Below, piece after piece: positions 36,526-44,715 of a stretch of DNA of 64,000 nt. The DNA comes from Rhodobacterales bacterium RIFCSPHIGHO2_02_FULL_62_130. GTDB lineage: Bacteria > Pseudomonadota > Alphaproteobacteria > Rhodobacterales > Rhodobacteraceae. The first letter of the stretch is position 1. The number at the start of each line of letters is the position of its first letter. The stretch covers positions 1 to 64,000 of the forward strand of contig MHZT01000036.1 in NCBI GenBank assembly GCA_001828855.1, given 5' to 3'. The position numbers and the translations under genes are program-made. The notes beneath the pieces are model-generated. The model made no database searches and was not told the DNA's origin. It saw only the letters and a program-made list of their open reading frames with translations.

Positions 36526-37356
36526 TCAAGCGTGCAACGCGCCCGCATGGAAGGCCACATGTTCTTCCATAAATGTCGAAACAAAGAAATAACTGTGGTC
36601 ATAGCCTTTTTGCATGCGGAATGTGCCACCCTGACGCCGTTCGGCCATCGCTGCGGCCAAGGTTTCCGGCTTTAGCAAATCAAGAAACTGGTCCGAAGTG
36701 CCTTGATCGATCAGCATCGGCCCGTCGAAGCCGCGCTTTTTCATCAGCAGCGTGGCATCATGCGGCGCCCAAGTGGCCTCATCCGCGCCCAGATAGGCGG
36801 TGAACTGCTTGCGGCCCCAGTCGCTGCCCGTCGGGTTGCAGATCGGCGCAAAGGCCGACACAGAGCGGAAACGGCCCGGAAAGCTCATGGCGATGGTCAG
36901 CGCCCCGTGGCCACCCATCGAATGTCCGGTGATCGCCTGCGCCTCCTCGGCCAGCGGGAAGGCGTTGAACAGCACACGCGGCAATTCCTCGGTCACGTAA
37001 TCCCACATGCGGAAATGCGGCGACCACGGCTTTTGCGTGGCGTTCACATAGAACCCCGCGCCCTGCCCCAGATCATAGGCGGCGTCATTGGCCACCCCTT
37101 CGCCGCGCGGGCTGGTGTCGGGGAACACCAGCGCAATCCCCGCCTCGGCGGCCCAGCGCTGTGCACCCGCCTTCACCATCGCGTTTTCATGCGTGCAGGT
37201 CAGCCCCGACAGATACCACAGCACCGGCACCGCACCGGTTTCCGCCTCGGCGGGCAGGAACAGACCAAAGGTCATCTCGCCGCCTGTCGCGGTTGACGCA
37301 TGGGAATACACCCCCTGAACGCCACCAAAAGCCCGGTTTTCCGAAATCGTCTTCAT
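36526..37356 (-). CDS. fghA: S-formylglutathione hydrolase
   Basis: 276 residues, serine hydrolase of the esterase D family that completes glutathione-dependent formaldehyde oxidation. The nucleophile is in TGHSMGGHGALTIA, the catalytic His in KGYDHSYFFVSTF, and WYLSGLTCTHEN is the conserved oxyanion region. It overlaps the AEC transporter gene by four bases. The partner dehydrogenase is not in this window. Confidence 0.93.
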   Translation of the reverse strand: MKTISENRAFGGVQGVYSHASTATGGEMTFGLFLPAEAETGAVPVLWYLSGLTCTHENAMVKAGAQRWAAEAGIALVFPDTSPRGEGVANDAAYDLGQGAGFYVNATQKPWSPHFRMWDYVTEELPRVLFNAFPLAEEAQAITGHSMGGHGALTIAMSFPGRFRSVSAFAPICNPTGSDWGRKQFTAYLGADEATWAPHDATLLMKKRGFDGPMLIDQGTSDQFLDLLKPETLAAAMAERRQGGTFRMQKGYDHSYFFVSTFMEEHVAFHAGALHA

Positions 37357-38282
37357 AGCCCCTCCACCAAGGCAATCACCGCCGTGACGGTCAGCACGCT
37401 TACCGCCGTCGAAATCAGGATCGAGGTGGACACCCGCTGCGGGGCCACGCCGAAATGCTGCGCCAGAATGAACACGTTTCCAGCCACAGGCAACGCCGCC
37501 GCCGCGATCATCACCCCCGCCGCATAGCGGTCCACCGGAAAAACCACCAGCGCCATCACGGCCACAGCCACCGGATGCAGCACCAGTTTCGCAAAGGCCA
37601 GCCAGACCGCCACTTCCATCCGTTCCGCCGACCGCCCCGCAAGCGATGCGCCAATCGCAAACAGCGCGCAGGGTGTGGCGGCGGCCCCCAGCATGGTCAT
37701 GAATTCATTCACCGGCAGTGGCAGCGCCGCACCCGTTGCGCCCCAAGCCAGCCCAAGCACCACCGATACGATCATCGGATTCCGCAAAAGCCCCATCGCC
37801 AGCACGCGGAAGATGCCCCAGGACATACGCCCCTCACGCAGTCCCGCGATCAGGATCGTCAGCACCGAGGAAAACACCAGCAGATCCACCGCCAAGACCA
37901 GCAAGACCGGCCCGACCGCCGCCTTGCCCAGCAGCAGCGTCAGCATCGGGATGCCCAGAAAGCCGACATTGCCGATCACCCCGCAATGCGCCTCGACCAC
38001 GGCTTCCTGCGGACCTGCCCCGCGCGCCAAGGCCACCCCGCCCACCAGCGCCCAGACCAGACCCGAGGCCAGCACATAGGCCAGCACAAAGGCCCATGAA
38101 AACAGCGCCCCCACATCCAGATTGGCGGCAAAGCCGAACAGCATCGCCGACAGCGCAAAATAGAACACGAATTTCGTCAAATAGGCCGTCGCCTCGGGCG
38201 TGAAAAACCTTTGCCGGCCGGCCATGAAGCCCAGCCCGATCACCGCAAAGAACGGCAAGGTTTTCAAGAATATCGCCAGCAT
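37353..38282 (-). CDS. AEC (auxin efflux carrier)-family transporter
   Basis: About 309 residues with ten hydrophobic segments in the pattern of AEC permeases (FFAVIGLGFMAGRQRFFTP at the start, NPMIVSVVLGLAWGATGAAL in the middle, GNVFILAQHFGVAPQR near the end). Start ATG 38282 gives MLAIFLKTL; ATG 38297 is possible. Members export organic acids or malonate-like anions. Coupled to fghA, but a functional link is not clear. Confidence 0.85.
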   Translation of the reverse strand: MLAIFLKTLPFFAVIGLGFMAGRQRFFTPEATAYLTKFVFYFALSAMLFGFAANLDVGALFSWAFVLAYVLASGLVWALVGGVALARGAGPQEAVVEAHCGVIGNVGFLGIPMLTLLLGKAAVGPVLLVLAVDLLVFSSVLTILIAGLREGRMSWGIFRVLAMGLLRNPMIVSVVLGLAWGATGAALPLPVNEFMTMLGAAATPCALFAIGASLAGRSAERMEVAVWLAFAKLVLHPVAVAVMALVVFPVDRYAAGVMIAAAALPVAGNVFILAQHFGVAPQRVSTSILISTAVSVLTVTAVIALVEGL

Positions 38283-38338
38283 GGGGCAAAGTCTCATGCC
38301 ACGGCGGCAGGTTCAACCCTTGGCCCTACGCGCGGCCC

Positions 38339-38366
38339 CCAAAATTCTTCGTCCGAAGAATTTTGG
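38339..38366. terminator. 13-bp inverted repeat after the deiodinase-like gene
   Basis: CCAAAATTCTTCG and CGAAGAATTTTGG pair perfectly around TC, starting one base past the stop of the minus-strand flavoprotein gene. Same class as the hairpins at 5765 and 23115. Confidence 0.65.
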
Positions 38367-38367
38367 T

Positions 38368-39060
38368 CTAGCGAAACACCGTCAGCACTTGCTCCAGCGG
38401 CTTCTTGCGTTTCGCCACCGCTGGCACCGTCGCATCCTCGGCGGGATAGCCCACAGGAAGGATCATCACGCCCTTTTCATGCGCGGGGCGTCCACAAAGT
38501 TCGGGCAGGAATTTCATCGGGTTGGGTGTGTGTTCCAGACAGACCAGCCCCGCCTGATGCAAGGCCGTGATCAGCATGCCGGTGGCAATCCCCACACTTT
38601 CCGGCACATAGTAATTCTTGTAGCGCGCGCCGTCCTCGGTCAGGCCATAGCGTTGCGCGAACACGACAATCAGCCAAGGCGCGTCGGTCAGGTGTGGCTT
38701 GTCCACCCCTGTCCCGATCGGCTCCAACGCGGCCAGCCATTCATCGCCCGCGCCACCCTGATAGAAGGCGCGTTCTTCTTCCTCGGCAGCCTCGCGGATT
38801 TGCGCCTTCATTATGGGGTTCGAAATCGCCACAAAATGCCAAGGCTGATGGTTTGCCCCCGAAGGCGCAGTGGCTGCGGCCTGAATACAGGCCGTGATCA
38901 CCGCCTCCGGCACCGCACGGGTGGAATATTGCCGCACCGAATGGCGCTTTTTCATGTAATCGCGGAAGGTTTCCGCCGCCGCCAGTGCCTGATCATCGGG
39001 CAGTTGCACCCGATCCGGCAGCGCCAGCGCCTGATATTTCACCTCACCCTTGCGATACAT
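38368..39060 (-). CDS. Iodotyrosine deiodinase-like flavoprotein
   Basis: 230 residues, nitroreductase fold. RHSVRQYSTRAVPEAVI binds FMN. The C-terminal half (KNYYVPESVGIATGMLITAL, then GRPAHEKGVMILPVGYPAED and ATVPAVAKRKKPLEQ) resembles animal iodotyrosine deiodinase closely. The zwitterion-binding Glu, Tyr and Lys of that enzyme map to E96, Y100 and K121, with the same spacing (4 and 21). I infer reductive dehalogenation of halotyrosines or similar ligands; a nitroreductase role remains possible. Confidence 0.75.
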   Translation of the reverse strand: MYRKGEVKYQALALPDRVQLPDDQALAAAETFRDYMKKRHSVRQYSTRAVPEAVITACIQAAATAPSGANHQPWHFVAISNPIMKAQIREAAEEEERAFYQGGAGDEWLAALEPIGTGVDKPHLTDAPWLIVVFAQRYGLTEDGARYKNYYVPESVGIATGMLITALHQAGLVCLEHTPNPMKFLPELCGRPAHEKGVMILPVGYPAEDATVPAVAKRKKPLEQVLTVFR

Positions 39061-39076
39061 CCGGTCTCCCCACCCA

Positions 39077-40054
39077 TCAGCCGCCCCCGATCAGCACCCC
39101 TGCCGCGAACACCAAAGCACCGCCCAGCACAACCTGCAAGGCCGCGCGCAGGAAGGGCGTCTCCATATAGCGGTTCTGAATCCACGCAATTGCCCACAAT
39201 TCCACAAAGACCACCACCATCGCCAAGGCGGTCGCCGTCCAGAAATCCGGGATCAGATAGGGCAGTGCATGGCCCATCCCACCCAGCATGGTCATCACGC
39301 CACTGGCCAGCCCGCGCTTGAACGGGCTACCGCGCCCCGACAGCACGCCATCGTCATGCGCGGCTTCGGTAAAGCCCATCGAGATGCCCGCGCCAACGCT
39401 GGCCGCAGCGCCCACCAGAAACGTCGTCCACGTGTCTTGGGTGGCAAAAGCGGTGGCAAAGATTGGCGCAAGTGTCGAAACCGACCCGTCCATCAGCCCC
39501 GCCAGACCTGGCTGCACCCATGTCAGGATGAACTGGCGGTGCGCGTCCTTGTCCTCGCCCGCGCGGGCGTCGCCATCCAGATGCTTGGCCTCCAACCCCT
39601 CGGCGTGACGTTCATGGCCCACCTCGGCGGCGGCCAGATCGCCCAGCAGCTTGCGCGTGGCGGCATCGGTGGTGCGCGCCGCTGCACGGCTGTAGAATTC
39701 TGCCGCGCCATGCTCCATCGCGCGGGCTTCTTCGCGGATGCGCTCAAGCCCCAGATTCTCGGTCAGCCAGACCGGGCGGCGGGCGTAAAACCCGGCCACA
39801 TGCTCGCGCCGGATCAGCGGGATCACCCCGCCAAACCGCGCCACATGCAGATCGATCAGCATCTGCCGATGCGTGTCTTCTTCCGCCGCCATCTCGTCAA
39901 ACACGGCGGCAGAGGCCGGATATTCGGCCCGCAAGCCTTGGGCAAAGGTCCGGTATATCCGCGCGTCATCCTCTTCGGACGAGATCGCCAGCGCCAGCAC
40001 CTCTTGTTCAGTCAGATCAGCAAAGCGGCGGCGGTTCGAGATTCCAGAGATCAT
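39077..40054 (-). CDS. mbfA: Membrane-bound ferritin-like iron exporter MbfA
   Basis: 325 residues. The N-terminal half is a ferritin-like domain with repeated acidic/His pairs (SSEEDDARIY, MAAEEDTHRQM, AMEHGAAEFY, AEVGHERHAE). The C-terminal half is a VIT1-like membrane domain (QPGLAGLMDGSVSTLAPIFA, GISMGFTEAAHDD, and further helices). This fusion is MbfA, which exports iron or limits its toxicity in rhizobia and relatives. An Irr-type box lies 12 bases before the start codon. Confidence 0.9.
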   Translation of the reverse strand: MISGISNRRRFADLTEQEVLALAISSEEDDARIYRTFAQGLRAEYPASAAVFDEMAAEEDTHRQMLIDLHVARFGGVIPLIRREHVAGFYARRPVWLTENLGLERIREEARAMEHGAAEFYSRAAARTTDAATRKLLGDLAAAEVGHERHAEGLEAKHLDGDARAGEDKDAHRQFILTWVQPGLAGLMDGSVSTLAPIFATAFATQDTWTTFLVGAAASVGAGISMGFTEAAHDDGVLSGRGSPFKRGLASGVMTMLGGMGHALPYLIPDFWTATALAMVVVFVELWAIAWIQNRYMETPFLRAALQVVLGGALVFAAGVLIGGG

Positions 40055-40066
40055 ATCAGCACCCAG

Positions 40067-40083
40067 TTTGGAATGATTCTAAT
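40067..40083 (-). promoter_or_regulatory. Irr box (ICE motif) of mbfA
   Basis: TTTGGAATGATTCTAAT matches the published iron-control element pattern TTTRGAAYRRTTCYAAA at all but the last base. It lies 12 bases before the mbfA start codon, a position where bound Irr would block transcription. Irr represses mbfA under low iron in Bradyrhizobium and Agrobacterium. The site is seen; the regulation here is inferred. Confidence 0.7.
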
Positions 40084-40124
40084 AAATCCAAAATGCCGTA
40101 AAAGGAAACCCCTCCGCGACATTT

Positions 40125-40196
40125 TGAACCGATCAGTTCAGAATCGCTTGCAAATCTGAACTGATCGGTTCATTTAAATCTGAACCCCTCAGTTCA
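40125..40196. promoter_or_regulatory. Three 16-bp operators for the TetR regulator
   Basis: TGAACCGATCAGTTCA (40125-40140), its exact reverse complement TGAACTGATCGGTTCA (40157-40172) and TGAACCCCTCAGTTCA (40181-40196) share TGAAC-N6-GTTCA. They sit at 32- and 24-base spacing between mbfA and the small secreted gene. The neighbouring TetR protein is the natural candidate to bind them. Confidence 0.75.
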
Positions 40197-40210
40197 GATC
40201 AGGAAAGCCC

Positions 40211-40378
40211 ATGAAACGCCTTGCCCTTGCCACCCTGCTTGCCAGCCTTGCCGCCCCCGCCTTTGCTTTTGGCATCGATCTGGCGCTTCCTACCCTGACA
40301 TGGCCGACCCCCGACACCGCCACCCAAGCCTGCGCCACCCCGACCGAAACCGGCGCCCCCACCTGCCCGCAGCAGTGA
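40211..40378 (+). CDS. Small secreted protein under TetR-type operators
   Basis: 55 residues with a clear signal peptide (MKRLALATLLASLAAPAFAF). Cleavage would leave a mature peptide of about 35 residues, rich in Pro and Thr and holding two cysteines (QACATPTETGAPTC). AGGA lies 7 bases before the ATG. It starts 14 bases after the third operator and is followed 50 bases later by the TetR gene, likely one transcript. I recognise no family. Its small size may leave it unannotated. Confidence 0.65.
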   Translation: MKRLALATLLASLAAPAFAFGIDLALPTLTWPTPDTATQACATPTETGAPTCPQQ

Positions 40379-40428
40379 TCCTTGCCCGCGCGCCTGCCTG
40401 CGGTCTACAGTGCCGCAGGGGGACCGAC

Positions 40429-41052
40429 ATGGGCGCGAAGCCGCAACTGATCGTCAAAGGGCGCAAGTTTGAACAGGTGCTGGAAGGTGCGCGCACTGTG
40501 TTCCTGCGCGACGGATTCGAACGCGCCTCGGTGGATGACATCGCGCGCGAGTCGGGCGTATCCAAGGCCACGCTTTACGCCTATTTTCCCGACAAACGCC
40601 TGATTTTCATGGAAATCGCGCTGGCCGAATGCCGCCGCCAAGCCGATGAGGCACAGGCGCTGGTCGATGACACAGCCCCCGTAGCCGATGTGCTGCGGCT
40701 TGCCGCCGAAAAGATCACCGGCTTTATGATGACCGATTTCGGCCAGAAGATTTACCGCATCGCGGTGGCCGAGTCGGAAAACTTCCCCGCCCTCGCGCAT
40801 GAGTTCTACCACTCCGGTCCCGGCCTGATCCGCGACCGCATTGCGCATTACCTGCGCTGCGCGGTGGATCGTGGCGAATTGACCATCGACGATATCCCGC
40901 TCGCCGCCGACCAGTTCGCGCAACTGTGCAAGGCCGATCTGCATGACCGGCTGGTGTTCGGCACCGCACCCTGCTGCACCCCCCGCGACGCCGCCCGCGT
41001 CATAGACGGCGCGGTTGCCATGTTCATGGCGCGCTACGATCGCAAAGGCTAG
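40429..41052 (+). CDS. TetR-family transcriptional regulator
   Basis: 207 residues. The N-terminal helix-turn-helix reads ASVDDIARESGVSKATLYAY then FPDKRLIFMEI, a strong TetR signature. The C-terminal domain resembles the AcrR-like TetR_C group (FGQKIYRIAVAESENFPALA). The ATG 40429 has GGGGGA upstream; a longer frame from 40300 overlaps the small gene and is rejected. Three palindromic operators upstream suggest autoregulation and possibly control of mbfA. Confidence 0.88.
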   Translation: MGAKPQLIVKGRKFEQVLEGARTVFLRDGFERASVDDIARESGVSKATLYAYFPDKRLIFMEIALAECRRQADEAQALVDDTAPVADVLRLAAEKITGFMMTDFGQKIYRIAVAESENFPALAHEFYHSGPGLIRDRIAHYLRCAVDRGELTIDDIPLAADQFAQLCKADLHDRLVFGTAPCCTPRDAARVIDGAVAMFMARYDRKG

Positions 41053-41076
41053 GACGGCGTCAAGCCCCCCGTCCCG

Positions 41077-42036
41077 TCATGCCAGCGTTGCGCCTTTGGC
41101 ACGCATCAGTTTGGTGCCATCCCAAGCATACAGTTCGGGCTTGGTTTCAAGATAGGCCCGCCACGTCTTATGCCCGGTCTGAGCCACAACAGTCTGGCCC
41201 TTCATGACATTGTTCAAATTCGCCATCTCGAGTCCATCCTTGCCAATCCCCGCCAGAAGCCGCTGATCAAGCGACGAACATATCGAAACAGGTTTCACGG
41301 TCGGCCGCGCGGCCAAGGCTGGAACCACCGCCCCGACAGGAACAGCCGGACAGGCTTCCAAGTCGCGCAGCAGAAGCCCCCCGCCACTGCCCGAACTGGT
41401 TTCAAAACAACCCAATTTTGTCACGATGGCCGCAAGCGATTCGCCACCATAGGCACGTGCCTCAAATCCCGGATCCCCGGCCAACAATTGTTGCTCAAGC
41501 CAAGTTACTGTCGCCCATCCATCCGGCAGCTTCGATTGCGGCAATATCTTGCGAATCTGCGGAATGATCCCCGCCATGGGACGGGCCTTGGCAACGGGCG
41601 CGGGAACCGCCGGCAACTCTTCAAAACGCGAACAGGCTTTGCGGAGGCCGCCCGGGGCTTTGCCCTCGCCGATCCCCACGATCTGATGCCCCAACTCGCG
41701 CAGATGTTCAAAAAGATAGACGAAATCCCGATCCGATGAGGCGATCAACAACGTGTGAAAGCCATCGCGCAACGCAAGGCTCATGGCTTCCACGGATAGC
41801 AAAAGATCGGCGGCATTTTTCCCTGGCCGTGTTGGCATCAGCCGGAAGCCTTCCTGCTCCCATCCGATAATATGTTCGGCCTTGCCATAGACCCGCCGGA
41901 CAGTCGGCACCCCGTAGTCCTGTGCAAAACTCAGCACAACTGCCGCGTAATCTCTGGAAAGATTCTCGCCATCCACCAGCAAAGCAACAGAGTCCTGCAC
42001 CCTTGCACGAGGCACATTCTGCGAAACAAATGTCAT
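41077..42036 (-). CDS. NYN-domain putative ribonuclease with OST-HTH-like tail
   Basis: About 319 residues. The N-terminal 140 residues form a NYN (PIN-like) domain with acidic residues D22 (LLVDGENLS), D77 (KNAADLLLSVEA) and D102/D104 (IASSDRDFVYL), the expected metal site. A proline-rich linker follows. The region LPDGWATVTWLEQQLLAGDP resembles an OST-HTH/LOTUS domain, and a weaker repeat may follow near residues 250-310. Such proteins bind and cut RNA. Target unknown; the gene stands alone. Confidence 0.75.
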   Translation of the reverse strand: MTFVSQNVPRARVQDSVALLVDGENLSRDYAAVVLSFAQDYGVPTVRRVYGKAEHIIGWEQEGFRLMPTRPGKNAADLLLSVEAMSLALRDGFHTLLIASSDRDFVYLFEHLRELGHQIVGIGEGKAPGGLRKACSRFEELPAVPAPVAKARPMAGIIPQIRKILPQSKLPDGWATVTWLEQQLLAGDPGFEARAYGGESLAAIVTKLGCFETSSGSGGGLLLRDLEACPAVPVGAVVPALAARPTVKPVSICSSLDQRLLAGIGKDGLEMANLNNVMKGQTVVAQTGHKTWRAYLETKPELYAWDGTKLMRAKGATLA

Positions 42037-42135
42037 ACCACACCGCAACCACTCAATCCCCGGCAGAGTGGCCAAGGATTGCGGCGCGCAAATGGCAAAA
42101 GCAAAGCCGGACCGCTAAAATCTAGCTAAAATTTT

Positions 42136-42210
42136 CTTCATCTTGGCCAAAATACTCTGGGGGGAAAGGATTTGCCTTGGCAAATCCGCAAGGGGGGCCA
42201 GCCCCCCTTG
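42136..42210. repeat. Composite intergenic hairpin element
   Basis: Read on the minus strand: AAGGGGGG/CCCCCCTT hairpin, GGATTTG/CAAATCC hairpin, CCCCCC, then AGAGTATTTTGGCCAAGATGA. Same modules as at 5786. It begins at the folC stop and may act as its terminator. Confidence 0.65.
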
Positions 42211-43482
42211 TCAGCCGTTGTCGCGCAGAACTCCGCCCGCCAGATAGAGCGACCCGCAAATCAGCACCCGTGCTGCTGGCGACGCCGCAGCAATAGCAGC
42301 CAAAGCCTCGGCGACAGACTCCGCCGTCACCGCATCCATGCCAGCTGCAAGCGCCGCAGCGCGCGTCTCTTCGGCAGGCAAGGTGTTCTTCTCGCCGGGG
42401 ATCGACACGGCATGCAACCGCGTCACATGCGCGGCCAGCGGGCGCATATAGCCCCCCACATCCTTGGTGTTCAGCATGCCGCAAATCAGATGCGTCTCGC
42501 GCGCAGGCATCCGCGCCAGCGTTGCCGCAACCGCCTCACCGCCCGCAGGGTTATGCCCGCCATCGAGCCACAATTCCACCTGAGGCGCAGACTCCACCAG
42601 CGGTCCCACCCGCAGCCGCTGCATCCGCGCGGGCCAATAGGCGCGCGTCACAGCCGCCTCGCAGGCCGCTTCGTCCTTACCCAAGACCCGCAGCGCCGCA
42701 ATCGCGGTGCCCGCGTTCTGGATCTGGAACGGGCCGGGCAGGTTCGGCAAGGGCAGGTCCAGCAGACCGTTCTCGTCCTGATAAATCAGCCGCCCGCGCT
42801 CTTCCCAGACGTTCCACTGCTGGCCAAAGGCAAAGACCGGCGCGCCCAGACGCGCCGCTTTGGCCTCGATCACGGCCAGCCCCGCCTCGTCCTGCGGGCC
42901 GACGATGACCGGAACCCCGCGTTTGACGATCCCCGCCTTTTCGCCCGCAATCTCGGGCAAGGTCTCGCCCAGATATTGCTGATGGTCGATCGACACCGGC
43001 GTGATGATGGTCAGCGCCGGATGATCCACCACGTTGGTGGCATCCAGACGCCCGCCCAAGCCCACCTCAAGCAGGGTGTAGTCCGCAGGCGTACGCGAAA
43101 AGGCCAGAAAGGCCGCGCAGGTGGTAATCTCGAAAAACGTAATCTCGTCCGGCCCGTTGGCGCGGACACATTCGTCCAGCAATTCCGTCAGCGCGGCTTC
43201 GGAAATCAGCTCGCCTGCCAGCCGGATACGCTCGTGAAAGCGGGCCAGATGCGGCGAGGTATAGGCGTGAACCATAGATCCGCCCGCCTCAAGCCCGGCG
43301 CGGATCATGGCCTGAGTGCTGCCCTTGCCGTTGGTTCCGGCAATGTGGATCACCGGCGGCAAGGACCGCTCGGGGTTGCCCAAAGCCGCCAAAAGCCGCC
43401 AGACCCGATCCATCACAAGGTCGATCACCTTGGGATGCAGCGTCATCATCCGCTCAAGAACGGCGTCAGACCCAGCGCTCAC
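42211..43482 (-). CDS. folC: Folylpolyglutamate/dihydrofolate synthase
   Basis: 423 residues, Mur-ligase-like enzyme adding glutamate to dihydropteroate and folates. The P-loop [15 protein letters not shown] and [13 protein letters not shown] are diagnostic, with [13 protein letters not shown] in the C-terminal domain. The start is GTG 43482, overlapping the accD stop; the much longer open frame to 44241 is antisense-like extension through accD and is rejected. accD-folC order is common in proteobacteria. Confidence 0.94.
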   Translation of the reverse strand: MSAGSDAVLERMMTLHPKVIDLVMDRVWRLLAALGNPERSLPPVIHIAGTNGKGSTQAMIRAGLEAGGSMVHAYTSPHLARFHERIRLAGELISEAALTELLDECVRANGPDEITFFEITTCAAFLAFSRTPADYTLLEVGLGGRLDATNVVDHPALTIITPVSIDHQQYLGETLPEIAGEKAGIVKRGVPVIVGPQDEAGLAVIEAKAARLGAPVFAFGQQWNVWEERGRLIYQDENGLLDLPLPNLPGPFQIQNAGTAIAALRVLGKDEAACEAAVTRAYWPARMQRLRVGPLVESAPQVELWLDGGHNPAGGEAVAATLARMPARETHLICGMLNTKDVGGYMRPLAAHVTRLHAVSIPGEKNTLPAEETRAAALAAGMDAVTAESVAEALAAIAAASPAARVLICGSLYLAGGVLRDNG

Positions 43483-44390
43483 GCCTTGGCCTCGGCAGCC
43501 GATGGCGCCCCCGGCGGCGGTAGATCGCCCCTGATTGCAGGTGATTGCCCCAACAACATCCGCAGGATGGTAATCAACTCGTCCCGCAACTGCTTGCGAT
43601 GGGTCACACGGTCCAACATGCCATGATCCAACAGATATTCGGCGCGCTGGAATCCCTCGGGCAATTTCTCGCGAATGGTTTGCTCGATCACGCGCGGGCC
43701 AGCGAAACAGATAAGCGCGTTCGGCTCGGCAATCTGCACATCGCCCAGCATCGCATAGCTGGCCGTCACGCCGCCGGTGGTGGGATGGGTCAAAACGACG
43801 ACATAAGGCAAGCGCGCCTCGCGCAGCATCTGCACCGCAACGGTCGTGCGCGGCATCTGCATCAGGGACAGAATGCCCTCCTGCATCCGCGCGCCACCGG
43901 CCGCCGAAAACAGCACCAATGGCCGCTTCAACTTCACTGCACGTTCCGCAGCCGCAATCAGCGCGTTGCCGACATACATGCCCATGGAACCGGCCATAAA
44001 GCTGAAATCCTGCGCCACCGCCACAATTGGCGTGCGCCCAACCTCGCCTTCGGCAACCAACATCGCCTCGCGCTCTCCGGTCGCCTTCTGCGCGGCCTTC
44101 AGACGGTCGGGATATTTCTTCTGGTCGCGGAAATGCAAAGGATCGACGACGGGTTCCGGCACCTTCACCTCGGTGAAAATGCCTGTGTCGAACAACCCGT
44201 TGAACCGGTCGCGCGGGCTGATCGCCATATGGTGATCGCAAGAGGTGCAGACATTCAGATTATCCGCCAATTCGCGGTGAAACAGCATGGTCCCGCACTC
44301 GGGGCATTTCGTCCAAAGATTTTCCGGCACTTCCCTGCGCGAGAAAAGCGAGTTGATCTTGGGGCGGACGTAGTTGGAAATCCAGTTCAT
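43479..44390 (-). CDS. accD: Acetyl-CoA carboxylase carboxyltransferase beta subunit
   Basis: 303 residues, first committed step of fatty acid synthesis with AccA, AccB and AccC. The zinc ribbon is [10 protein letters not shown] with [11 protein letters not shown]. The carboxyltransferase core has [18 protein letters not shown] and [16 protein letters not shown]. Start ATG 44390 (MNWISNYV). The extension to 44450 lies in intergenic DNA. Coupled to folC. Confidence 0.95.
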   Translation of the reverse strand: MNWISNYVRPKINSLFSRREVPENLWTKCPECGTMLFHRELADNLNVCTSCDHHMAISPRDRFNGLFDTGIFTEVKVPEPVVDPLHFRDQKKYPDRLKAAQKATGEREAMLVAEGEVGRTPIVAVAQDFSFMAGSMGMYVGNALIAAAERAVKLKRPLVLFSAAGGARMQEGILSLMQMPRTTVAVQMLREARLPYVVVLTHPTTGGVTASYAMLGDVQIAEPNALICFAGPRVIEQTIREKLPEGFQRAEYLLDHGMLDRVTHRKQLRDELITILRMLLGQSPAIRGDLPPPGAPSAAEAKA

Positions 44391-44474
44391 GTGCGACGGA
44401 CCCTGTGGTGCGATTTGGTCCGAGATAAGCCGCAAGGGCCAGAATTGCAATCATCGCGGCGCGCTGTCGGCAAA

Positions 44475-44494
44475 GGTGCGTGAAATCACGCACC
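44475..44494. repeat. GGTGCGTG-type dispersed palindrome
   Basis: GGTGCGTG-AAAT-CACGCACC, followed by CTACCC. One of five copies in the window. Confidence 0.75.
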
Positions 44495-44524
44495 CTACCC
44501 TTCATCCTGACAGGGTCCGCGCTT

Positions 44525-44680
44525 CATCTTGGCCCAAATACTCCCGCCGGAGGGTGAGATGCGCCCGGAAAAGGGTCCAGTGGACCCTTTTCAGCATCGA
44601 ACGCCCCGCGCGTCGCGGGGCCGGAGCTTGCCGCTGGTCGTGGGAGCCTCCGGCGGGGATATTTATCGAACAGATGAATG
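44525..44680. repeat. Cluster of intergenic elements upstream of accD
   Basis: A tail module (CATCTTGGCCCAAATACTCC) leads into an 81-base element at 44544-44624, which is identical to 54719-54799. It contains AAAAGGGTCCA/TGGACCCTTTT and CCCCGCG/CGCGGGG palindromes. Then comes an opposing CCTCCGGCGGGGATATTTAT module. No gene is supported between accD and mtaB (about 325 bases). Confidence 0.75.
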
Positions 44681-44690
44681 CCAAGGGTAG

Positions 44691-44711
44691 GGTGCGTGCT
44701 TGCCACGCACC
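44691..44711. repeat. GGTGCGTG-type dispersed palindrome
   Basis: GGTGCGTG-CTTGC-CACGCACC with GGTAG before it, five bases from the mtaB stop. Confidence 0.75.
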
Positions 44712-44715
44712 TTTC

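Noticed and set aside
42211-44241. Long 676-codon frame fused to folC
   Set aside because: The N-terminal half overlaps accD in another frame on the same strand; accD has a clear zinc ribbon and catalytic core, and the GTG at 43482 gives a normal FolC.
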